From assembly GCA_003105035.1 (NCBI GenBank), contig PQAL01000014.1, positions 62,001 through 126,000 of the forward strand: a stretch of 64,000 nucleotides of DNA, given 5' to 3'. A program made the position numbers and the translations under genes. The notes beneath the pieces were generated by a model. It did not search any database and was not told where the DNA came from. It saw nothing but the letters and a program-made list of their open reading frames with translations. This DNA comes from Anaerolineales bacterium (GTDB taxonomy: Bacteria > Chloroflexota > Anaerolineae > Anaerolineales > UBA4823). Shown piece by piece: positions 9,446 to 16,253 of this stretch (position 1 is its first letter; the number at the start of each line of letters is the position of its first letter).

Positions 9446-11326
9446 CTATCTCAGGAACACCAGCGCCGTCAGGCCAAAGGAAAGCAAGTACGCAAGTGGA
9501 TAGATGTAATTCATCGGTGCTTCCAACCGGTCAGCCTTCTCACGCTGATCATTCTGCTCCAACCACTTGAAGTAAACATTCATGGCAACGACGATCGTGT
9601 TTATTATGAATGTGATCGCCATGATCGCATCCATGAAGGTCAGGTATCCCATGCGTGGGTAATTATCTCCCAGGCTGAAGCTAAATGCTATGAAAAGCAG
9701 CAAGTTTCCTGTGGCGATTTCAATTCTCCGGGAGTAATCCTTCAAGAAGAAGGTGATATACGACACAATGATAATCAGTAAAATGGGGATGAAAACACGG
9801 AATACGTAATAATCCAAATGGCGAGGAGCAGAGAAGTGAAAGGCGAATCGTGAGGTTGGCATGATCCTGCTCGATGTCACAGTGCTGATTTGTGTGTCGA
9901 ATCCATTCAACACAAATTCATCTTCTCCATTCTCCGGGTCGATGGCATTGAAGTTTTCCATTGGAACAAAGACGTACCTGTCTTCTGGGTAAAACATATC
10001 CACATAGATATAAAAGTCTTGCTTGTCGAATGGATATGCCGTCCAGTCGAAATTCAACTGGAAATTAGTGGTGAACCGTTCACCGTATGTCGCGTGCCCA
10101 TTAGAAGCAATCTCAACAATTCGGTTTTGGGTCCAGCGATTCCCCTGTTGGTTAAAAAAGGTGAAATCTGGCCAGTTTCCATTGACATCGGCAAGGAATT
10201 TGTTGAAGTCGTTCTCGGTGTATATCTTCGTGGTACAGTTACATTCATCTGGATTAAACGCCAGTGCAGGGTCGGTCCATTCCAATTTAAGCGTGCCAAC
10301 ATCATACATGATCTCATTAGGTTGGTCGATGTTCACGATCTGCTGCAGCTTGAAGCCTACTTTAACCGGTATAGCTAGCTTCAATAAGCTTTCAGTGTTG
10401 GCTTGCACTTGGCCCAACAGCACATCCGGTGCATTTAAACCAACCTGCAATTGATAATCACCACTCGTGGTTTCCCCATTAATCATAGCTGCCTGGATAT
10501 CCAGGGTGAAATTTTGTCCTCCATCAGGAAAGTTCTGTTCGATTTTTGGAGATGATGCCTGCCCGTTCAGGTTGGTAGCATTGACAGGCTTGTTGCCGTA
10601 ATCGCGCAGTATCAGGATGGGTTTAAGGTTTCCACTGGCTGCCTGCAGGTTGATATACAAGGTGTCCCCCGGTTTGACGTCACTCAACCTGACAGTTGTT
10701 TGTGGATTTTCTCCGCCCAAGTTACCACTCATCGTCTGGATCAGCTGGGTTTCCAACACCGCTTGATCCTGCACTGCGATGACTGCATCTGTAGATTCAA
10801 CAGTGCCATCCAGTACATTTGGCGAGTTGATCCCGAGTAGCAACCTGTAGGACCCAGATGTAGTCCGTCCTGCTGCAGAAAGGGAGCTTGAAGCTATCAA
10901 GTAGTAATCTCCCATTTCAGGTACAGTGAATGACAGTGCAGCCGAATATCCCGGACCACTGTCATCGTCCCATGCAAGTAAATACTTATCTCGTAATGCG
11001 GGTAATTCGAGCAGTGGAGTGGTTGAATTCGCCACCAGGGTGGTAACCTCTTTTTTATATTTCTCCAATGTGTTGTTCAAGTTTTGGCCATCAATAAGTA
11101 CTCCAACAAACGGATCGAGGTTTCCAGAAATGTTTTCCATGAAAACATCCAGAGTTTGGCCTTTTTGTAATTTCTCCACTAAGAAGACATCCACCTGATC
11201 AGGTGCCAATGTACCGTTAACTTCCTGAATAGACGGAGTATCTTGAGCTAGAACGATTCCGAGTGGTACGAATAAAGAAATCAGGGTGGTTACTAATAAA
11301 ACGGTGTGAGTGACATACCGAGACAT
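9446..11326 (-). CDS. pentameric ligand-gated ion channel with extra N-terminal domain
   Basis: A 626-residue prokaryotic Cys-loop-receptor homologue. After a signal peptide there are two beta-rich, PPC-like segments (about 35-170 and 180-310) not present in the short channels GLIC and ELIC. The extracellular domain follows, with the diagnostic YPFDKQDFYIYVDMF near residue 448. Four membrane helices come last: M1 about 507-528, M2 about 533-552 (RRIEIATGNLLLFIAF), M3 about 560-585 and M4 about 607-626. As is known for bacterial members, the disulfide-bonded Cys loop is absent, although a CNC pair lies near residue 365. The architecture recalls DeCLIC, a bacterial channel with a two-lobed N-terminal domain. 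GAGGAGA precedes the ATG. It sits 68 bases downstream of a potassium-uptake membrane subunit on the same strand, so co-transcription is likely. Ligand and ion selectivity are not readable, though a Glu at the inner end of M2 would fit cation flow. Confidence 0.88.
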   Translation of the reverse strand: MSRYVTHTVLLVTTLISLFVPLGIVLAQDTPSIQEVNGTLAPDQVDVFLVEKLQKGQTLDVFMENISGNLDPFVGVLIDGQNLNNTLEKYKKEVTTLVANSTTPLLELPALRDKYLLAWDDDSGPGYSAALSFTVPEMGDYYLIASSSLSAAGRTTSGSYRLLLGINSPNVLDGTVESTDAVIAVQDQAVLETQLIQTMSGNLGGENPQTTVRLSDVKPGDTLYINLQAASGNLKPILILRDYGNKPVNATNLNGQASSPKIEQNFPDGGQNFTLDIQAAMINGETTSGDYQLQVGLNAPDVLLGQVQANTESLLKLAIPVKVGFKLQQIVNIDQPNEIMYDVGTLKLEWTDPALAFNPDECNCTTKIYTENDFNKFLADVNGNWPDFTFFNQQGNRWTQNRIVEIASNGHATYGERFTTNFQLNFDWTAYPFDKQDFYIYVDMFYPEDRYVFVPMENFNAIDPENGEDEFVLNGFDTQISTVTSSRIMPTSRFAFHFSAPRHLDYYVFRVFIPILLIIIVSYITFFLKDYSRRIEIATGNLLLFIAFSFSLGDNYPRMGYLTFMDAIMAITFIINTIVVAMNVYFKWLEQNDQREKADRLEAPMNYIYPLAYLLSFGLTALVFLR

Positions 11327-11394
11327 AAACTTTCTCCTCAGGTCATAGCTTAACTTTGACGTGTAGTAACTATGTGAATCATGTGATTGAGAAT

Positions 11395-12801
11395 TTACCC
11401 AATTAGGATCGATTCCTCTGGGTACTCGACCAGATTCTTTCGCCTATCACGTCCGAGTAAGGAAATCATGATGGTGATTGCACCCAAACGGCCTGCGACC
11501 ATAGTGATCATGATAATGAATTGGCCGATGGTGTTCAATCCACTTGTGATACCGAGGGATAACCCCGTGGTTGAATACGCAGAAACGACTTCGAATAATA
11601 CTTGTTCTAAATTGAACGGGTTCGTCAGCAGGATCAACCACGTTCCCACAATAACCAACATCAAGCTGATCACAAAAACAACAAGTGCACGAATAATCAG
11701 GTTACTCGGTAGCGAGTGTTTGCCAACCTGAATTTTATCCAGCCCACGGGCATAACTGATAATTGCCAGCCACAGGATCACAAAGGTGCCCGTGGTGATA
11801 CCACCTCCAGTCGAAGCGGGAGCAGTACCAATGAACATCAGGCCGATCAATAATAAAATTGATGGGAAATTAAGCTCGCTGAAACCGGGTAAACTTGCGA
11901 AGCCCGCTGTCCTGGCCGACACCGATTGAAACCAGGCCAGGATAGACCTTTGACCAAAAGACATACTACTCAATACGCCAGGCTGGCGATACTCGGAGAT
12001 CAATAATCCTATCCAACCAATGAAGATAAGGATTAAAGTGATACTGATCGTGATGCGGGTGTGCAAAGAAAATGGTCGATGGCGGCGAAATATTAGGTCC
12101 ATATAAATGGGAATTCCCAGGCCTCCCAGGATGATCAACCCTCCAAGGATAAGCATACTGAGATTATCGGTTGGAATCCCATTGGGGTATTCGGGAAGAC
12201 CATAAAAGAGGTCGAAACCAGCATTGCAATAAGCCGTAACGGCATGGAAAATGGCATAAAAGATAGATTTCCCAGCTGGGACAATTCCAGCGAGCTTCCA
12301 GTGTAAGAATAGCGATGCGGCACCTAGACCTTCGATTAATAGCATTAACCCAATCGCCCGGAGCATTATCTTGATGATATCCTCCGATCGGTCTAAACCC
12401 AGAGAGCTGGTCACTGCCAGGCGATCACCGAGAGAGATTTGGTGCCCGATCAAGCGAAAGAATAGCGCAACAGACACGATAAATCCCACCCCGCCGACCT
12501 GGACTAATGCCAGGACAACCAGTTTACCCCATATGGTCAGCTCGGTGCTGATTGGGAAAAGGCTTAAGCCGGTGACTGCTGAGGCTGAAGTGGCTGTAAA
12601 AAGGGCTTCCATGAATGATAATCTTCGGTTGGCTGCACCGGGAATGAGCAGCAGGACGGTACCTATTGCGATCAACATGAGTAAACCCACTAGCAACTGA
12701 AGGGCTACCGGGAATTGTCGTCCTTCGGGAGTACCAGTAATCTGACGGATTTGGATCCTACGCTGCCTGTTAGCTTTGGATGCAGCACGCGAAATTTTCA
12801 T
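11395..12801 (-). CDS. Trk/Ktr potassium uptake membrane subunit
   Basis: A 468-residue polytopic membrane protein of the TrkH/KtrB superfamily, the ion-conducting subunit of potassium uptake. Family landmarks include MEALFTATSASAVTGLSLF near residue 64 (the first P-loop), VGGVGFIV, YAIFHAVTAYCNAGFDLF (second P-loop), SVSARTAGFASL (third) and VSAYSTTGLSLGITSGLN (fourth), each with a conserved filter glycine. The size is closer to KtrB than to proteobacterial TrkH. The start overlaps the stop of the upstream regulatory subunit gene by four bases (ATGA), so the two are translationally coupled. The ligand-gated channel gene follows downstream after 68 bases. Whether K+ or Na+ drives transport is unknown. 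Confidence 0.92.
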   Translation of the reverse strand: MKISRAASKANRQRRIQIRQITGTPEGRQFPVALQLLVGLLMLIAIGTVLLLIPGAANRRLSFMEALFTATSASAVTGLSLFPISTELTIWGKLVVLALVQVGGVGFIVSVALFFRLIGHQISLGDRLAVTSSLGLDRSEDIIKIMLRAIGLMLLIEGLGAASLFLHWKLAGIVPAGKSIFYAIFHAVTAYCNAGFDLFYGLPEYPNGIPTDNLSMLILGGLIILGGLGIPIYMDLIFRRHRPFSLHTRITISITLILIFIGWIGLLISEYRQPGVLSSMSFGQRSILAWFQSVSARTAGFASLPGFSELNFPSILLLIGLMFIGTAPASTGGGITTGTFVILWLAIISYARGLDKIQVGKHSLPSNLIIRALVVFVISLMLVIVGTWLILLTNPFNLEQVLFEVVSAYSTTGLSLGITSGLNTIGQFIIMITMVAGRLGAITIMISLLGRDRRKNLVEYPEESILIG

Positions 12802-13463
12802 TGCAGGTTACTGAATTCTACCAATCGTTCCTTATTACCCACCAGCACCAGAATATCATTTTGTAAGATGTGGGTGTTCAGGTCAGGACTAATAATCAGT
12901 TCATCGCCCCGCAGGATGAGCACCACAATCACATCATATTCCTCACATTCCTTAATCCCTTTGCCTAGCAACCAGGTCGAGGGTTTTATCTCGATCAGGT
13001 GATAATCCTGGCTTAACGGAAGCTCTTCAAGAATTCCCGGGATGCTAAGCTCCTCTGCTAGCCGGTGGCCACTCTCTTCATCTGGCAGGATCACCCGGTC
13101 AGCACCAATCCGTAATAATATCTGCCGGTGTCTATCCGTATTTGATAGGGAGATAACCTGGGGTATCCCCAGGTTTTTTAGCGTGGAGGTGATCAAGGCA
13201 CTCGCTTCAAAATTCCTGCCAATCGCTACCACCACTGTCTGAAAGGCGGTGATATCCACCTGGCGTAAAGCAGCTTCATTGGTGGCATCCAGGATGACAG
13301 CCTCATGAATTTCGTCTGTGATTGCCTTTACCCTCTGCGAGTCGTTGTCTATACCCAACACCGGATGGCCGAGTTCTTCCAACCGGCGTGCCAGGCTATT
13401 ACCGAACCGTCCCAACCCGATAATGGCAAATTCCTTCTCTTTATTTTTTGCGAGTGATGGCAT
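12798..13463 (-). CDS. Trk/Ktr potassium uptake regulatory subunit (RCK)
   Basis: A 221-residue cytosolic gating subunit of the KtrA/TrkA type, with one RCK_N Rossmann domain and one RCK_C domain. FAIIGLGRFGNSLARRLEELG is the nucleotide-binding glycine motif, and VLGIDND supplies the acidic residue at the end of the second strand. The C-terminal half (PSTWLLGKGIKECEEYDVIV) is the ligand-sensing TrkA_C domain. The start at 13463 is preferred over an upstream in-frame ATG at 13532, because GGAGAG lies just before it and the extra N-terminal residues are not family-like. Its stop overlaps the membrane-subunit start. By analogy with KtrA it should bind ATP, ADP or NAD(H) as an octameric ring. This is family knowledge, not seen here. 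Confidence 0.9.
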   Translation of the reverse strand: MPSLAKNKEKEFAIIGLGRFGNSLARRLEELGHPVLGIDNDSQRVKAITDEIHEAVILDATNEAALRQVDITAFQTVVVAIGRNFEASALITSTLKNLGIPQVISLSNTDRHRQILLRIGADRVILPDEESGHRLAEELSIPGILEELPLSQDYHLIEIKPSTWLLGKGIKECEEYDVIVVLILRGDELIISPDLNTHILQNDILVLVGNKERLVEFSNLQ

Positions 13464-13712
13464 GCTGCTCTCCGTATGTATATTAAAATCGAACTTCTTG
13501 ATTTTATAACAACTTTTAGGATGGATATCCAATTTGCAGCTAATATTTCTTCATCAGGCTAATATCAAGCTAATCCTTAATGCGAATTTGTGCAATCGCA
13601 GGAAAATCTCCTGCTGAGCCCACTAGAGTATCAGTAGGATAACCTGATCATCTCGACCAAATTCGGTAATCTTCTTATTACTCCTAAGGATTTCTTTTCA
13701 TAATTGAAATAA

Positions 13713-14453
13713 TCAGCCGGGCTGAAGCAGCATCATCGCAACCGCTACGCTGAAGCCAATGACCAGGAATAAACCGGTTTCCTTTCCGCCATGTTCAAAG
13801 GATTCTGGGATCATCGAATCAGTCAACATGACCAGTAATGCTCCTGCCGCGAACGAGTCAACCATGGCACCTGTAGCACCAGGTAGGACAGTCGCCAGTC
13901 CATATCCGAAGACTGCTGCAAGAATACTCAAACCACAAACTGCCAACCATAAGCGTGTGATCTTGGCTTTCGCCCAGCCGCTTTTTAACATTCCTGCGGT
14001 GCCTCCCAGGCCTTGGGGTATGTTGCTGATTGCTACGGCGAAAATAAAGGCCAAGGAGACTTGGGGTGAGTGAACCAGGGAGAGCCCGAGCACCAGGGAT
14101 TCTGGTACACCGTCGAGTAGGGAACCAAGCAAGATACCCAACCCGGATCCACTGGCCTGCCCGCCTTCCATGTCCATTCGATCTTCACCTCCGAGTTTAT
14201 CCACCCATTGATCGGCAAAGTAGAAGGTCAAAGCACCGAGGGCGATTCCAACCGCTATTAATATATATTTTCCCTTCACATCCAATACAGCACCGAGAAT
14301 TAGCTGATACGTTGCCGCGCTGATAATCGCACCTGCACCGAAGGCCATGATTAATGCCGTCCATTTATCGTTGATTAAATTACGATATGCCAAGACCATG
14401 CCGATCAACAAAGTAACCGTAGCTAAAAAACTCCAAAAAGCTGCTTGTCCCAT
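13713..14453 (-). CDS. ZIP-family-like metal permease
   Basis: A 246-residue membrane protein with about eight predicted helices. It resembles the ZIP divalent-metal permeases: LLDGVPESLVLGLSL sits where ZIP proteins carry their helix-4 metal motif, and AVAISNIPQGLGGTAGM replaces the helix-5 motif. The canonical His residues of those motifs are absent (Asp and Asn stand in), so metal specificity, or even transport, may differ from classical zinc importers. A short loop after helix 3 (GGEDRMDMEGGQ) is acidic and Met-containing rather than His-rich. The start at 14453 is chosen over 14552 because AAGGACAG precedes it and the extra 33 residues are basic and not membrane-like. It is separated from ktrA by about 250 bases. 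Confidence 0.65.
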   Translation of the reverse strand: MGQAAFWSFLATVTLLIGMVLAYRNLINDKWTALIMAFGAGAIISAATYQLILGAVLDVKGKYILIAVGIALGALTFYFADQWVDKLGGEDRMDMEGGQASGSGLGILLGSLLDGVPESLVLGLSLVHSPQVSLAFIFAVAISNIPQGLGGTAGMLKSGWAKAKITRLWLAVCGLSILAAVFGYGLATVLPGATGAMVDSFAAGALLVMLTDSMIPESFEHGGKETGLFLVIGFSVAVAMMLLQPG

Positions 14454-14589
14454 AATACTGTCCTTGTGCTCAAATAAGTGCAAAATTCTAGATTTCTTTG
14501 GTCTTAACGATTGACGATGAGATGGATAAAAATTTGTCCTTCGTCTACACAATTATTTCCTGTTTACCTAATCATTTCACCTGCTTCAG

Positions 14590-14964
14590 CTAGGATTGCT
14601 TGTGAGCGCGTTGCGAGCGGACAAAGCGGATGCGGTCGAAGAGAGCTAGCAGGATCACAATACCATTAATCAAATAGACAATCGTAAAAACCTTTCCCAC
14701 GGGAGTCTTGGGTGTGAAATCTCCATACCCCACCGTGCCCAGGCTGACAACACAGAAGTAGATTGAATCTAAAAAACTCCAGCCTTCAAACCAATGGTAG
14801 AATAGTGCCCCCAGAAACAGAGTGGCCAGGGCATAGAAAATAGTTGGCCTTGAATCGGGATCACTCAACACATCTAATAAAAATAAGCTCCTGACAGGTT
14901 GGTATTTCTTTACCCGATTAACAACAATTTCTTCCTCTTGATTCGTGCGTTGTTTCTCTCCCAT
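14590..14964 (-). CDS. small two-transmembrane potassium channel
   Basis: A 124-residue protein with two membrane helices flanking a pore loop. The potassium selectivity filter is intact: VSLGTVGYGDFTPKTPVGKV. The preceding pore helix is LDSIYFCV. The outer helix spans about residues 45-65 and the inner helix about 95-115, after which a short basic tail ends the protein. There is no RCK, voltage-sensor or cyclic-nucleotide domain, so it belongs with minimal Kch/Ion_trans_2 proteins that would assemble as tetramers. GGAGGAGA lies seven bases before the ATG. It lies between a metal permease and a META lipoprotein on the same strand, extending the ion-handling block. Gating stimulus unknown. Confidence 0.85.
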   Translation of the reverse strand: MGEKQRTNQEEEIVVNRVKKYQPVRSLFLLDVLSDPDSRPTIFYALATLFLGALFYHWFEGWSFLDSIYFCVVSLGTVGYGDFTPKTPVGKVFTIVYLINGIVILLALFDRIRFVRSQRAHKQS

Positions 14965-15004
14965 GTGCTGTCTCCTCCAAATAATCTTATTGCCTGAGAC
15001 TCTA

Positions 15005-15778
15005 TCACTTACGTATCAGGTCTACTGCCAGGGCACCATCCTGGGTCCGCAGTTCAAGTGCATTCCCTTCGACCACATATGCCTTACCAGACTCAAGAGC
15101 GAGCAGAAACTGTGTTTCCTGATCCATTGCACCAGCAGGCTCACCGCAGTACATCTTTGTAGAAACAAGAGGGCCAATAGAGATATTTTTACCATCAAGC
15201 TTGTAACTGCCGCTATAAGAATTACAACCGCTGGAGCCTGAGAGTGTGCCATCTTCACCAAAATCAGCAGATAATGTCGTTCCCGCTAAAACGCTCGTTA
15301 CTGCTTGTTTCCCATTGTTATAAGCTATCACTTCCCAGGAGGTACCCGCTAGCCCCTGGTTCTGTGCTTGATACGTGACTAATACTTTGCCACCTGCGTC
15401 CATCAGGCTTAGCTGATCAGCCTTGATCGAATATGACTTTGCCTCCTGCAAGGCTTTCAAGTAGACTTTTTCCTGGTTCATGAGCGAGCTTTCGCACATC
15501 ATCATGGTAGTGGCAAGAGTTGATGAGATCGAAATAGTGCTACCGGAGATTTGGTAGCTGCCCATATATCGATTGCAACCCGCTGATCCACTGATCTTCC
15601 CATCCTGCGTGAACATGGCTGAAATAGTGGAGCCTGCTACTAGCTGATTTCCATTTAACTCTGCTAGCATCCAAATTTGATCCGTCATATCACTTCCGTT
15701 ACTGGTTTTTGAAGAAGAACATGCTGCCAGTGCGATAAAAGCTACAGAGATACCAAGCGAATACAAGACTTTTTTCAC
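15005..15778 (-). CDS. lipoprotein with two META (HslJ-like) domains
   Basis: A 257-residue predicted lipoprotein. The start codon is GTG with GGAGG immediately upstream. The signal peptide ends in the lipobox IALAACSS, so the mature protein should be attached to the outer face of the membrane. Two META domains follow (about 32-125 and 143-257). Each has the typical pattern: W (MLAEL or EVIAY) near the start, FTQDGKISGSAGCNRYMGSY or FGEDGTLSGSSGCNSYSGSY in the middle, and a paired cysteine (MMCE or MYCG). In proteobacteria HslJ is linked to novobiocin and heat stress. No function is firmly known for double-META lipoproteins. It faces the divergent sensor-kinase gene across a 475-base gap. Confidence 0.8.
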   Translation of the reverse strand: MKKVLYSLGISVAFIALAACSSSKTSNGSDMTDQIWMLAELNGNQLVAGSTISAMFTQDGKISGSAGCNRYMGSYQISGSTISISSTLATTMMMCESSLMNQEKVYLKALQEAKSYSIKADQLSLMDAGGKVLVTYQAQNQGLAGTSWEVIAYNNGKQAVTSVLAGTTLSADFGEDGTLSGSSGCNSYSGSYKLDGKNISIGPLVSTKMYCGEPAGAMDQETQFLLALESGKAYVVEGNALELRTQDGALAVDLIRK

Positions 15779-16253
15779 TCATTCCTCCAGGGAATATATA
15801 AATTTCCGAAAAGTTGAAGATTCCATGTATTTTATCAAAATCCACTAGTTTCGCAGAGTGTGCTACTGGGAATAAAGTATTTCAAAAAAGAACCGGTAGG
15901 TTCAATTAAAAAGGTCAACCTATCCCAGACGGATATAAGTGTGTTCGGTTCTTAGGAAGGATTAGAAACACCGGATAAGGAAGGAGTCATTCCGGGAAAT
16001 TTCCCGGTAAGTGGTGTTCGAGAAGAAGGATTAGTCAACTCTTGCGTAATAAAAACTACCTGTTTACCAGGGTACTGCAACCTGATATTTGGCGAATACA
16101 CCATTTACACTGGAAAGCTCACGCTGCAGGGATTCTAAGGAAATTTCTATAATTATAAAGTAAGGAATGCCGAATTAGATATTAGTAATATTCTCGAATA
16201 TAATAGCCATTTATAGCCTCGAGTATTTCCATTGATCTGCTTCCCAGGCAATT
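15779..16253. other. divergent intergenic region
   Basis: This 475-base gap separates the leftward META lipoprotein gene from the rightward sensor kinase, so it should hold two divergent promoters. It is AT-rich near the kinase side. No open reading frame with a ribosome site was seen. The one clear structure is the palindrome listed separately at 15992-16007. Confidence 0.5.
15992..16007. promoter_or_regulatory. 16-bp perfect palindrome, possible operator
   Basis: CCGGGAAATTTCCCGG is a perfect 16-base palindrome near the middle of the divergent gap between the META lipoprotein gene and the sensor kinase. Its size and symmetry suit a dimeric DNA-binding protein. Which protein binds, if any, cannot be told. 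The nearby LuxR-type regulator is a candidate only by proximity. Confidence 0.35.
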
